From NCBI GenBank assembly GCA_945873625.1, contig CAMCDS010000014.1, forward strand, positions 1 through 57,797: a stretch of DNA of 57,797 nt, written 5' to 3'. The DNA is from an uncultured Porphyromonadaceae bacterium (lineage in GTDB: Bacteria; Bacteroidota; Bacteroidia; Bacteroidales; Muribaculaceae). The notes beneath the pieces were generated by a model. That model saw only the letters and a list, made by a program, of their open reading frames with translations. It had not been told where the DNA came from and made no database searches. A program made the position numbers and the translations under genes. This document shows positions 1 through 8,616 of the stretch, piece by piece (position 1 is the first letter of the stretch; the number at the start of each line of letters is the position of its first letter).

Positions 1-207
1 CTCCGGAAAAGAAGTATCATGGAGTCAATCAACGATATGCTCAGGAACGTGGCCCGGCTGGTGCATTCCCGCCACCGGAGCGTCCATAATTTCATCATGA
101 ATCTGCTTGCGGCAATGGGCGCATATTGCTTCTTCTCCACAAAGCCCGAAGTCAATTTCGATTACGAAGTGCCACAATCCAACGGGCTGCTCGTCCTCTG
201 GCAATAA
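1..207 (+). CDS. IS982-family transposase, C-terminal fragment (cut by window edge)
   Basis: The frame is open from base 1 to the TAA at 205-207, giving about 68 residues. The reading LRKRSIMESINDML, then HSRHRSVHNF, then LLAAMGAYCFF is what I know from the C-terminal end of IS982-family DDE transposases, where a late catalytic glutamate (here probably in MESIND) is followed by an HSRHRS stretch and a hydrophobic AYCFF end. The protein's own start lies left of the window, so whether the element is intact cannot be seen. The first ATG at 19 is internal, not a true start. Base composition is visibly more AT-rich than in the following chromosomal genes, as expected of an inserted element. Confidence 0.72.
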   Translation, partial: LRKRSIMESINDMLRNVARLVHSRHRSVHNFIMNLLAAMGAYCFFSTKPEVNFDYEVPQSNGLLVLWQ

Positions 208-312
208 ACAGCAACGGTTAAAAATTCAGGCGATCAATGACTGGCCGCCCGATAATTCATGCCTAACTGTAATGTCGCCGAGTTGGATATCGTTATCCCG
301 AACTCGCGTTCT
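208..312 (+). mobile_element. Probable 3' end of the IS982 element
   Basis: This is non-coding sequence between the transposase stop and the hairpin that follows the next gene. The stretch at 292-310 (GTTATCCCGAACTCGCGTT) has the look of an IS982 terminal inverted repeat. The left end is outside the window, so neither the matching repeat nor a target-site duplication can be confirmed; the right boundary is a guess. Confidence 0.3.
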
Positions 313-384
313 AAGATAATATAGTATCATACTTTCGACTTACGTGAATCAGGTGCATGATATACACGAAAGGGCTTATAGCGC

Positions 385-418
385 GTGAGGAGATGCAGAC
401 GGGTCTGCATCTCCTCAC
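385..418. terminator. Perfect 15-bp hairpin after the L,D-transpeptidase gene
   Basis: GTGAGGAGATGCAGA at 385-399 pairs without mismatch with 404-418 across a CGGG loop. It lies 19 nt past the stop of the minus-strand gene. No clear U-run follows on either strand, so it may protect the 3' end or terminate weakly, and it also separates that gene from the IS remnant. Confidence 0.5.
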
Positions 419-436
419 AGTCAGCGGTTTTGAGTG

Positions 437-1372
437 TCATTCGAGGTATTCGTCATCCTCCGGTTCCGGCACGTGGGCCGGAACCGTGTCGGCATGTTCG
501 GGCTCGGGATGATGGTGCGCTATGGAATCGGCGTGAATCTCCCGGTCTGCGGCTTCTTCCTTCTCCTCACGCAACATGATGCGGCTCCGGCCTGGGACAG
601 TGGTAATCGAAGGTATGTCGTAGCCTTCGCTAAGGTTTACCTTCATGTCGCGTGTGCCGGGCGAGACGATTATCGGCATGCCCACTTCGACGAGCTCCAC
701 AAGCTCGAGGATGTTTTCATTAGTGATTCTGATGCACCCGTGGCTCACGCGATGGCCTATGCTCCACGGCGCCACAGTGCCGTGGATGCCTATCTGCGAG
801 GTGTTTGGGCATTTCAGACGTATGAACCTCGGGCCGAACTGCCCTTTCTTGTCGCTGGTCTTTCCGTTGTCGTCGGTAAAGAGCCAGTCGGTGCTGTCGT
901 AGATACCCTCGGCCGTGAAGAATCCTTCGGGTGTGCGTGAGTCTGCGCGGCGATGCTTGGTGCCGAAGTTCTTGGCGCAGGCCATGCCGTATTGCCTCTC
1001 CACGCGTCCATATTTGTCGTAGAGTATCACTTCCATCCTCCCCTTGTCGACCACTATGAAGCGGCTGTACTCGTTATTGAGCAGACCGGTGGCGTATTCA
1101 AGACACTCTTCGGCCACCGACGGGATGATTCCTCGGGAATACTCGTCCCAGTGGCCCGATTGCCTCATATAGTCAATGGCCTCTTCAGGCGAGTCGAATT
1201 TCAGAAGTTCCTTTTCAGGCGGCATGGAGTCGGGGCGCGCCGAGTCCATGACGGTGCGCGCTCCATCCTCTCCGTCGGCAGCTTCGGAGCTCTCTCTGCC
1301 GTCGGAGCCTCCGCAGGCACTGAGCGGAAGCAGCATCAGGGCGATGACAGCAAGTCGGTGAAAGGATTTCAT
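437..1372 (-). CDS. L,D-transpeptidase (YkuD family) lipoprotein
   Basis: The 311-residue product is a predicted lipoprotein (MKSFHRL..LPLSAC, lipobox Cys20) and should face the periplasm. The YkuD signature is clear: His197 in IHGT, then SHGCIR with catalytic Cys213. The fold begins near residue 100 (RFIVVDKGRMEVILYD). Such enzymes cross-link peptidoglycan stem peptides 3-3 or attach proteins to it through a thioester on the cysteine; which of these applies here is unknown. Residues 22-60 are acidic and low in complexity, as in a spacer. The C-terminal 45 residues after the domain are charged and rich in His, Glu and Asp. The gene starts 28 nt after the nitroreductase stop, so the two are probably co-transcribed. 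Confidence 0.88.
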   Translation of the reverse strand: MKSFHRLAVIALMLLPLSACGGSDGRESSEAADGEDGARTVMDSARPDSMPPEKELLKFDSPEEAIDYMRQSGHWDEYSRGIIPSVAEECLEYATGLLNNEYSRFIVVDKGRMEVILYDKYGRVERQYGMACAKNFGTKHRRADSRTPEGFFTAEGIYDSTDWLFTDDNGKTSDKKGQFGPRFIRLKCPNTSQIGIHGTVAPWSIGHRVSHGCIRITNENILELVELVEVGMPIIVSPGTRDMKVNLSEGYDIPSITTVPGRSRIMLREEKEEAADREIHADSIAHHHPEPEHADTVPAHVPEPEDDEYLE

Positions 1373-1400
1373 TTGGGCAGCAGGTGGTTAAGGTATCGGG

Positions 1401-2039
1401 TTATTTCATCCAGATTACGTCGTCGGGGTTCCAGCGGGGTTCGGCTTCGGCCACGTCCTTGCCGGGATAGCCGATTAGGATGGCGCAGAGAGGACGGAGC
1501 GATTCGGGCAGACTGAGCAGACGAGCCATATCGGCTGAGCGTCCCGGCGCGGGCCAGACACCGGTCCAGCAGCTTCCGAGGCCGAGCGCATGGGCTGAAA
1601 GGAGTATGTTTTCGGCTGCGGCCGAACAGTCCTGCACCCAGAAGCCGTCGCCGGCGGCTGCCTCATCTTTGTCGAGTCTCGACATATCGCCGCATACCAC
1701 TATGGCCAGAGGAGCCTTCTTCATCCCTTCGGAATGGGCGGCGTTGGGAAATTCGGCACGCAGCGAGTCGAGCGCCGCTCCTTCCACCACCACGTATTTA
1801 CGCGGAAACTTCTTCATGGCCGAAGGGGCCTGCATGGCGGCCTTGAGTATCAACTCGACGGTGTCGCGGCCCACGGGGCGTGCCTCATAGTCGCGCACGC
1901 TGACGCGGGTCATTATATTATCGTAAGCCGCGTCGGCGGCGTTTCCGGCAGCGGCATCCGTGGCCGACTCTCCGGCGTTGCCGCACGATGCGAGCAGTCC
2001 GACGAGAACAAGTGCCGTCAATTTGAAGAGTTTTTTCAT
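1401..2039 (-). CDS. Nitroreductase-family lipoprotein
   Basis: The 212-residue protein begins MKKLFKLTALVLVGLLASCG, a lipoprotein signal with Cys19. The mature part shows the nitroreductase fold: RVSVRDYEARPV (FMN phosphate-binding arginines), AAMQAPSAMKKFPRKYVVV, and GLGSCWTGVWPAP near the end. Members are FMN-dependent NAD(P)H oxidoreductases of broad substrate range and are usually cytoplasmic. A lipid-anchored copy is known in Bacteroidales but is unusual, since reductant supply outside the cytoplasm is unclear. The gene lies just upstream of the L,D-transpeptidase gene, which suggests a shared transcript. The substrate cannot be named from sequence. Confidence 0.85.
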   Translation of the reverse strand: MKKLFKLTALVLVGLLASCGNAGESATDAAAGNAADAAYDNIMTRVSVRDYEARPVGRDTVELILKAAMQAPSAMKKFPRKYVVVEGAALDSLRAEFPNAAHSEGMKKAPLAIVVCGDMSRLDKDEAAAGDGFWVQDCSAAAENILLSAHALGLGSCWTGVWPAPGRSADMARLLSLPESLRPLCAILIGYPGKDVAEAEPRWNPDDVIWMK

Positions 2040-2052
2040 ATTCGGTCGTTTT

Positions 2053-2170
2053 AGAGTATGTTTGAATTTAAAACTGATTTAAGAGTATGTTTGAATTTAA
2101 CACGAATTGATTTGAACATACTCCGGAAAAATTCTTTCTATCCCCTTGAAGTTAAACTCAAACATACTCT
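2053..2170. repeat. Direct and inverted copies of an 18-19 bp repeat (AGAGTATGTTTGAATTTAA)
   Basis: AGAGTATGTTTGAATTTAA occurs at 2053-2071 and again at 2082-2100 in the same orientation. An inverted copy with one change lies at 2152-2170, and a shorter inverted copy (TTGAACATACTC) at 2112-2123. Together they fill the gap between recQ and the nitroreductase gene. Each copy contains TATGTTTG, which fits the Bacteroidota -7 element TAnnTTTG. The outer copies could form a stem or mark a small non-autonomous element. Confidence 0.75.
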
Positions 2171-2192
2171 AATAAATAACAATCATTTACGT

Positions 2193-4106
2193 TCAAGGGT
2201 TGCCTGATGCGGTGAGCCGGTAATACCCGAGTTCGTCGGCCACGGCCTCTCCCCTGTCGACAAGCTCCTGAAGCTCGCGGAAGGCTTCCGGCGTCAGCTT
2301 GCCGAAATCGGCTTCAAGCTGCCTCACGGAGGCAATGCCACCCTTAGAGGAAAGCCACTCGCGCACCCTCCTGTCGAGGCCGCGCACAGACGGAGGTCGC
2401 GCCGATCGGGCACGGCATATATCGCACTTGCCGCAGTCTGCGGCACCGGTCTCGCCAAAATAGGCAAGCAGGCGCCCTACGCGGCACCGGCTGTCGTCGT
2501 AGGCATACGAAATCATGGCTTCGGTGCGCCGCTTCATGGCTTCGCGCCTCGTCTCATAGACCTCGCGGGGTATGAGCATCCATTCCTTCTCCTCACGTGC
2601 TGTGGGGAAATAGATGTAGGGCATACGGGTGCGGGGCACGTAATAGACAGCGTGCATCCTCCCCAGCTCGACGAGCGCCTGACAGACGCGTTCCTCCGTA
2701 AGACCGGTGTCGAGGGCTATCCTCGATTCAAAGATGAAGACATAGTCGGAGAAGACGCCCGGATAGCCGCGCAGCACCGATGTCAGCACTTTCTCGGCAT
2801 CGGGCGAGAGGGAATAGCCGTAGAGCTCGTCGCGACGCGCGCGTATCATGACGCGCGAGAGGGTCTCCTTCTCCTCGATATAGTCGATATATCCGGCGCG
2901 TCCGAGAATCCTCAGCGCGGCCTCGCAGTCCTGCTCGCGCAGTTCGAACACGGTGCAGAACTTCTGAAAGTCAAACTCTTTGAGAAGCTGATAGCCGCTG
3001 CCTATCTCCACGCCGAGAAACACACACAGCTTCTCATACACGTCCTTGATGTAGCTGCGTTCCGGGAATGCCTCCGTAACGTGGCGGCGTAGCAGAGCCT
3101 TGTCGCGCCCGCCTCGCAGCAGCACGGCAAACGAGCGGAGTCCGTCGCGCCCGGCGCGGCCTGCCTCCTGATAATATTCTTCGGGAGACGGGGGCATGTC
3201 GTAGTGGATCACGACGCGCACGTCGGGCTTGTCGATACCCATGCCGAAGGCGTTGGTGGCCACCATCACGCGGATACGCCCCTCTTTCCATGCGTTCTGA
3301 CGCTCCTCCTTGTATTCGTACGACAGACCGGCATGGTAATGCGTGGCCGATATACCTTCGGCCACAAGCGTCTCGGCTACCTCGCGGGTGCGCTTGCGGC
3401 TTCTGACGTAGACGATAGCCGACCCGGAGGTGCGGCGGAGTATATGCAGGGTTTCGTTGATTTTCAGGTCGGTGGGACGCACGAGGTAACTGATGTTGTC
3501 GCGTGCGAAGCTGTCGCGCACCACCCGGTGGCTTTCCGGGAAACCGAGTTCGCGGCAGATGTCGGCCACCACCTCGGGCGTGGCCGTGGCCGTCAGCGCC
3601 ATGACGGGAGCCTGCGGGGCCACCTTGCGCAGCCGGCGGATGCCGAGATAAGACGGACGGAAATCATAACCCCACTGCGATATGCAATGAGCCTCGTCGA
3701 CCACTATGAGCCTGACGTCAAGATGGCGGAGCTCGTCGAGGAAACGGTCGCTTTTAAGACGTTCGGGAGCCACATATAGGAAACTGCACCCGTCGTTGGT
3801 GAGTCGTTCCCACGCCATGCGTATCTCCTTTGAGGTCATGCCCGAATGGAGGAAGACGGCCTTTATGCCCCTGCTCCTCAGGTTGTCGACCTGATCTTTC
3901 ATCAGCGAGATGAGGGGGGTAACGACCACGGTCAGACCTCCCGACAACAGACCCGGCACCTGAAAGGCGATCGACTTGCCTCCACCGGTCGGCATAAGCC
4001 CGAGGGTGTCGGCACCGGAAAGCACCGCCTCGACTACGGCTCTCTGCACAGGCCGGAAACCGGGATAGCCCCAGTGTCGTCTGAGCGTCTCTTCCGCCTT
4101 GCGCAT
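2193..4106 (-). CDS. recQ: RecQ-family ATP-dependent DNA helicase
   Basis: This is a 637-residue superfamily 2 helicase that unwinds DNA 3' to 5' for RecF-pathway repair. Visible motifs are FRPVQ near residue 17 (motif 0, adenine contact), MPTGGGKS with Lys44 (Walker A), DEAH at 137-140 followed by CISQWGYDFRP, ALTATATP, and QEAGRAGRDG (motif VI). A Zn-binding set follows (CRVGRLL...CGKCDIC), then a winged-helix-like tail. There is no HRDC domain after it. I chose the ATG at 4106 because it gives the family-typical N-terminus (MRKAEETLRRHWG) and has GGAG 7-10 nt upstream; an in-frame ATG at 4127 would add seven residues. It follows recJ by about 55 nt on the same strand. Confidence 0.93.
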   Translation of the reverse strand: MRKAEETLRRHWGYPGFRPVQRAVVEAVLSGADTLGLMPTGGGKSIAFQVPGLLSGGLTVVVTPLISLMKDQVDNLRSRGIKAVFLHSGMTSKEIRMAWERLTNDGCSFLYVAPERLKSDRFLDELRHLDVRLIVVDEAHCISQWGYDFRPSYLGIRRLRKVAPQAPVMALTATATPEVVADICRELGFPESHRVVRDSFARDNISYLVRPTDLKINETLHILRRTSGSAIVYVRSRKRTREVAETLVAEGISATHYHAGLSYEYKEERQNAWKEGRIRVMVATNAFGMGIDKPDVRVVIHYDMPPSPEEYYQEAGRAGRDGLRSFAVLLRGGRDKALLRRHVTEAFPERSYIKDVYEKLCVFLGVEIGSGYQLLKEFDFQKFCTVFELREQDCEAALRILGRAGYIDYIEEKETLSRVMIRARRDELYGYSLSPDAEKVLTSVLRGYPGVFSDYVFIFESRIALDTGLTEERVCQALVELGRMHAVYYVPRTRMPYIYFPTAREEKEWMLIPREVYETRREAMKRRTEAMISYAYDDSRCRVGRLLAYFGETGAADCGKCDICRARSARPPSVRGLDRRVREWLSSKGGIASVRQLEADFGKLTPEAFRELQELVDRGEAVADELGYYRLTASGNP

Positions 4107-4161
4107 CTTATCTCCGCCGGTCTGCATCGGGTAAAGTAGGAATTGGTTTGTAGGCCGCGTA

Positions 4162-5898
4162 TCAGCGCTTCTCCGAGAGGCGGATGTCGCGCACCATCAG
4201 CTGCACGCTGTCGGGATGCCCGGCGCGGCGCGTCTGCTCTATGGTATAGCAGATGTCGATGGGCTTGTGGGCATGGATATGCTCGAAATAGGGAGCCATG
4301 TTGAAGGCGATGGCGTTGATGACACGGCTGGTGCTGTCGTCTTCGAGTTCGAGCTTGATATGCTCCATGTTCTTGCCTACGAGCTTGCTGGTGCCGAAGT
4401 CGAACACGTTGCGCGTGATGAAGACGGGCTTCTGATTGCCCGGGCCGTAGGGGTTGAACTTCTTGAGATAGCCCATCAGTTCGGGTGTGATGTCGGCAAA
4501 CTCGATTTCAGCGTCGATCTCGATCTGCGGCGAGAGCTGGTTGGGCTGTATGTGCTCCGACACATAGTTCTCGAAGCGGCGGCTGAACTCCTCGATGTTC
4601 TCCTCCCTGAGCGTGAGTCCGACGGCGTAGGTGTGGCCGCCGAAATTCTCGAGCAGCGAGCGGCTGGCATTGACGGCGGCGTAGATGTCGAAGCCCTGCA
4701 CTGAGCGCGACGAGCCGGTGGCCATTCCGTTGGAGAATGTGAGCACCACCGAGGGCTTGTAGTATAGCTCGGTGAGACGCGAGGCCACGATGCCGATGAT
4801 GCCCTTGTGCCAGTCTTTGTTGTAGATCACGATCGAGCGTTTCCCCTCGATTATGCTGACGTCGTTGGCGATAAGGCGGTTGGCCTCGTCGGTGATGCGC
4901 TTGTCGAGCTCCTTGCGGTCTTTGTTGTATTGGTCGATGGCCTTCCCCTTCTCGTAGGCGTCGTGCAGGTCGCGGCACACGAGGAGGTCGACGGCCTCGA
5001 TGCCGCTCTGCATGCGGCCCGACGCGTTGATTCTCGGCCCGATCTTGAAGATGACGTCGGAAATGGTGATTTCCTTGTTGGTGAGCTTGCAGAGCCTGAT
5101 TATGCTCCGGAGTCCGAGATTGGGATTGCTGTTGATGCGGCGCAGGCCATGATAAGCCATAACGCGGTTTTCGTCGACTATGGGCACTATGTCGGCGGCT
5201 ATGCTGACGGCCACGAGGTCGAGCAGCGACTCAAGTTCGTTGTGGTTTGAGAGTCCGTTGCTCATGGCGAACGCCTGCATGAACTTGAAGCCTACCCCGC
5301 ATCCGCTAAGATGCTGGCAGGGGTATGTGCTTCCCGGCATCTTGGGGTTGAGGATGGCGACGGCGGGAGGGAGCTCCTCGTCGGGGACGTGGTGGTCGCA
5401 GATGATGAAGTCGATGCCGCGGTCTTTGGCATACTGTATCTCCTCGATGGCCTTTATGCCGCAGTCGAGCACTATGACGAGCTTCACGTCGTTTTCAAGC
5501 GCATAGTCGATGCTTTTGCGCGAGATGCCGTATCCCTCCTCGTAGCGGGTGGGGATATAGTATTCGACGTTGCTGTAATAATTCTGGAGGTATTTATAGA
5601 CGAGGGCCACGGCCGTGGTTCCGTCCACGTCGTAGTCTCCGTAGATCATGATGCGCTGCTTGGAGCCCATAGCCCTGTTGAGCCTCTCCACGGCCTTGTC
5701 CATGTCTTTCATCAGAAAGGGGTCGTGGAGGTCGGAAATCGCCGGCGCGAAGAATCGCTCAGCGCCGCGCCGCGTGTTGACGCCGCGCCGGAGCAGCACC
5801 TCGGCCACCGGCGCGAGATTTCCGCAGACGGGCAGCAACTCTTCGGCTTCCTGGCGTTGCTGTAGGGTAAGCGGCTGATAGTTCCATTTATAAGTCAT
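4162..5898 (-). CDS. recJ: Single-stranded-DNA-specific exonuclease RecJ
   Basis: The 578-residue protein is a 5'-3' single-strand exonuclease of the DHH superfamily, partner of RecQ in gap repair. It shows GDYDVDGTTA at 87-96 (motif I metal ligands), LDCG near 145, CDHHVP with DHH at 168-170 (motif III), and the DHHA1 glycine-rich GGHTYAVGL stretch toward the C-terminus, followed by the OB-fold region. The ATG at 5898 gives MTYKWNYQPLT, the usual Bacteroidota start. The frame stays open 58 codons further upstream, but that part reaches into the predicted promoter at 6043-6073 and is not RecJ-like. recJ and recQ are adjacent and probably form an operon. Confidence 0.95.
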   Translation of the reverse strand: MTYKWNYQPLTLQQRQEAEELLPVCGNLAPVAEVLLRRGVNTRRGAERFFAPAISDLHDPFLMKDMDKAVERLNRAMGSKQRIMIYGDYDVDGTTAVALVYKYLQNYYSNVEYYIPTRYEEGYGISRKSIDYALENDVKLVIVLDCGIKAIEEIQYAKDRGIDFIICDHHVPDEELPPAVAILNPKMPGSTYPCQHLSGCGVGFKFMQAFAMSNGLSNHNELESLLDLVAVSIAADIVPIVDENRVMAYHGLRRINSNPNLGLRSIIRLCKLTNKEITISDVIFKIGPRINASGRMQSGIEAVDLLVCRDLHDAYEKGKAIDQYNKDRKELDKRITDEANRLIANDVSIIEGKRSIVIYNKDWHKGIIGIVASRLTELYYKPSVVLTFSNGMATGSSRSVQGFDIYAAVNASRSLLENFGGHTYAVGLTLREENIEEFSRRFENYVSEHIQPNQLSPQIEIDAEIEFADITPELMGYLKKFNPYGPGNQKPVFITRNVFDFGTSKLVGKNMEHIKLELEDDSTSRVINAIAFNMAPYFEHIHAHKPIDICYTIEQTRRAGHPDSVQLMVRDIRLSEKR

Positions 5899-6042
5899 TA
5901 TGTTGTGTCGTTTTTTTTTCGTTGGTTGAATTTCCGGAAAAGGGGAATCGGCCCGATTCGGAAAATGAGTTACGGGCAGCCCGATCCGCGCATGGAAGAG
6001 CCGCTCGATGGCCGAGAAGGGAAGCCGAGGAATGAGAATTTG

Positions 6043-6073
6043 CAAAAATAGTGAAAATTTCCGACACTTCAAA
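6043..6073 (-). promoter_or_regulatory. recJ promoter
   Basis: Read on the minus strand: TTTG (6073-6070), a 19-nt spacer, TATTTTTG (6050-6043). This is an exact match to the Bacteroidota -33/-7 pattern. Transcription would start near 6036, giving a leader of about 140 nt and ruling out an upstream RecJ start. Confidence 0.7.
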
Positions 6074-6138
6074 ATACCTGACTGAGAATCTTTGTCGGCC
6101 GCGTCGCTTTCTTCAGGTTTTTACGTCATGGATAAGCC

Positions 6139-6175
6139 GGAGGCTGCGCCGGAACCGGATTCCCGCGCAGCCTCC
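6139..6175 (-). terminator. Hairpin after the malic enzyme gene
   Basis: GGAGGCTGCGC (6139-6149) pairs with GCGCAGCCTCC (6165-6175) across a 15-nt loop, 20 nt after the malic enzyme stop. The U-run after it is weak, so termination is a suggestion only. Confidence 0.4.
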
Positions 6176-6195
6176 CGTAAGAATCTGCTGCCGGT

Positions 6196-8505
6196 TCATC
6201 GCCGGTCGATGGGACAGGCATTGCCGGCCGACGAGCCTATGGGACAACCGGCGTCGAGCGTGGCGATGGCGGCAAGGTTCACTATGTCGGCCACCTCCGA
6301 GTTGTGGTGGATGAAGTGAATCGGCTTTCTGAGACCCATCTGTATCGGGCCTACCACATCCCCCGCTCCCAGGGCAAGCAGCATCCTGAACGTGGAGTTG
6401 GCCGCGCCCAGCGAGGGGAAGATGAGGGTGTTGACCTCCTTCCCTTTGATAGTGTTGAAGGGGAAGGTGGAATCGCGCAGCGGAGCGTCGAGGGCATAGT
6501 TGACCTGCATCTCGCCGTCGACAGCTATCTCCGGATAACGCTCGTGAAGCATCCTCACGGCATCGGCACACCGGCGGGGTTCCTCTTCGTCGGCGTTGGA
6601 GCCGAAGTTGCTGTATGAAAGCACGGCCAGCACAGGGTCGAAACCGAAGAAACCCACCGAGCGGTGAGCCAGACGCGCTATGTCGGCTATCGTCTCCTTG
6701 TCGGCCACGGGGTTGATGGCCGTGTCGGCGAGGAAGAATGTGCCCCGGCGCGTATTGACGATGTGCATGGTGGCGAAATGGTCGAAGCCTTCGCGCAGGC
6801 CGATTACTTCGGCAGCCAGCGCGGCAGATTTGTTGGCCGCCGAGTATGTACTCTCGATCACAGCGTCGATATCAGAGGCGGCAAGCATCATGACGGCATA
6901 CCAAGTACGGCTCCACATCTTGTCGGAGGCCTCGCGCATCGTCATCCCCTCACGCTGTCTGATTTCCGAAAGCAGGCGGGCATACTCTTCCCGCTTCCCG
7001 GCATTGACGTCGCTCCTGACGTTGATTATCTCCACTCCGTCGAGCGACACCTTCAGCTCGGCGGCACGGCGCTCTATGACCTCGGTCTCGCCGAGAAGCA
7101 CGGGATGGCAGATGCCGTCGTGGGCCAGACGCCCGGCTGCGCGTATGACGTTGTCGGAGGCACCGTCGGTGAAGGCCACGCGCTTCGGGTCTTTGGCAGC
7201 CAGCTCGCAGACATGGCGCATCAGCTGACCCTTGTCGCCCATCATTCGGGTGAGACGCTCGCGGTATGCGTCGAGGTCTTCGATCGGACGGCGCGCAATG
7301 CCGCTCTCCATGGCGGCGCGTGCCACGGCCGGGGCCACATGCGTCAGCAGACGCGGGTCGAGGGCCTTGGGAAGGATATATTCGCGCCCGAACGATATCG
7401 ACACGTTGCCGTAGGCATCGTCGACGATAGAGGGCACTGGCTGACGGGCGAGGTCGGCGATTGCGTGCACGGCTGCTATCTTCATGGCCTCGTTGATGCC
7501 GGTGGCCTGGCAGTCGAGGGCGCCGCGGAAGATGTAGGGGAAGCCGATGACGTTGTTTATCTGGTTGGGATAGTCGCTTCGCCCTGTGGCTACGATGATG
7601 TCGGGACGCACGGCCATCGCCGTCTCATAGTCGATTTCAGGGTCGGGGTTGGCAAGGGCGAACACTATGGGGCGCGGGGCCATGGAGCGCAGCATATCGG
7701 GCGTAACCACGTCGGCCACACTCAGCCCGAGGAAGACGTCGGCGCCTTCCATAGCCTCGGCGAGGGTGTGGATGTCGCGGCCGGTGGCAAACTCGCGCTT
7801 CTGGAGATTAAGGTCGGTGCGGTCGGCCCGGACCACCCCCTTGGAATCGCACATCACCACGTTGGCCGGATTGATGCCGAGGGCGATGTAGAGGCGCGTA
7901 CAGCTCACTGCGGCGGCGCCTGCGCCGTTGACCACGAGGCGCACGTCGGCAATCTCCTTCTTCTGGAGGGCGAGGGCGTTGAGCAACCCTGCCCCGGAGA
8001 TGATGGCCGTGCCGTGCTGGTCGTCGTGCATCACCGGGATGTCGCATTCCTCCTTGAGGCGGCGTTCTATCTCGAAACATTCGGGGGCCTTGATGTCTTC
8101 AAGGTTTATGCCGCCGAAGGTCGGCGCTATGCTCTTCACTATCTCCACAAACCGGTCGGGGTCTTTCTCGTCGACTTCGATGTCGAAAGAGTCGAGCCCC
8201 GAGAATATCTTGAAGAGAAGGGCCTTCCCTTCCATCACGGGTTTGCCTGCGAGCGGTCCGATGTCGCCAAGGCCGAGCACGGCGGTTCCGTTGGAGACTA
8301 CGGCCACGAGGTTGCCTTTGTCGGTATAGCGGTAGGCGTCGGCGGGATTGCTCTCAATCTCGCGGCAGGGGAACGCTACCCCGGGCGAATAGGCGAGCGA
8401 GAGATCGAGCTGCGACCGGTAAGGTTTGGTGGGTATGACTTCTATTTTTCCGGGCCGACCATCTTCATGATAGTCGAGCGCCATCTTCTTGTTAACTTTC
8501 GGCAT
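6196..8505 (-). CDS. maeB: NADP-dependent malic enzyme fused to a phosphotransacetylase-like domain
   Basis: The 769-residue product matches the large MaeB type. Residues 1 to about 425 are malic enzyme: [32 protein letters not shown], the Rossmann glycine region [12 protein letters not shown] and [10 protein letters not shown]. The rest resembles phosphate acetyl/butyryltransferase ([37 protein letters not shown]); in MaeB proteins this part is generally regulatory rather than an active transferase. The enzyme decarboxylates malate to pyruvate with NADPH formation. The ATG at 8505 ([13 protein letters not shown]) fits the family; the 23 codons above it overlap the upstream terminator. It is probably monocistronic. 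Confidence 0.93.
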   Translation of the reverse strand: MPKVNKKMALDYHEDGRPGKIEVIPTKPYRSQLDLSLAYSPGVAFPCREIESNPADAYRYTDKGNLVAVVSNGTAVLGLGDIGPLAGKPVMEGKALLFKIFSGLDSFDIEVDEKDPDRFVEIVKSIAPTFGGINLEDIKAPECFEIERRLKEECDIPVMHDDQHGTAIISGAGLLNALALQKKEIADVRLVVNGAGAAAVSCTRLYIALGINPANVVMCDSKGVVRADRTDLNLQKREFATGRDIHTLAEAMEGADVFLGLSVADVVTPDMLRSMAPRPIVFALANPDPEIDYETAMAVRPDIIVATGRSDYPNQINNVIGFPYIFRGALDCQATGINEAMKIAAVHAIADLARQPVPSIVDDAYGNVSISFGREYILPKALDPRLLTHVAPAVARAAMESGIARRPIEDLDAYRERLTRMMGDKGQLMRHVCELAAKDPKRVAFTDGASDNVIRAAGRLAHDGICHPVLLGETEVIERRAAELKVSLDGVEIINVRSDVNAGKREEYARLLSEIRQREGMTMREASDKMWSRTWYAVMMLAASDIDAVIESTYSAANKSAALAAEVIGLREGFDHFATMHIVNTRRGTFFLADTAINPVADKETIADIARLAHRSVGFFGFDPVLAVLSYSNFGSNADEEEPRRCADAVRMLHERYPEIAVDGEMQVNYALDAPLRDSTFPFNTIKGKEVNTLIFPSLGAANSTFRMLLALGAGDVVGPIQMGLRKPIHFIHHNSEVADIVNLAAIATLDAGCPIGSSAGNACPIDRR

Positions 8506-8518
8506 AGTCGTATACTTT

Positions 8519-8557
8519 AAAAGATACAGGACGCCGGCGAGGCGTCCTATATCTTTT
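8519..8557 (-). terminator. Terminator between mlaD-like and malic enzyme genes
   Basis: A long stem pairs AAAAGATA-C-AGGACGCC (8519-8535) with GGCGTCCT-AT-ATCTTTT (8541-8557) across a GGCGA loop. On the minus strand it ends in CTTTTAAA, as expected for an intrinsic terminator of the upstream gene. Confidence 0.6.
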
Positions 8558-8616
8558 ACAAGCAGGCGCGTCAAATGTTCACGCGCTCTGCCGAAAGCGG
8601 TATATGCGTCTTATGC

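Noticed and set aside
2061..2093. TTTG-N21-TATGTTTG as a functional plus-strand promoter
   Set aside because: It arises from two repeat copies and points into the 3' end of recQ; not listed as a promoter without evidence of a transcript.
6664..8520. Open frame of 618 codons on the plus strand across the malic enzyme gene
   Set aside because: It is antisense to a clear MaeB protein, its translation is rich in His, Val and Gly with no motif, and such antisense frames are expected in GC-rich DNA.
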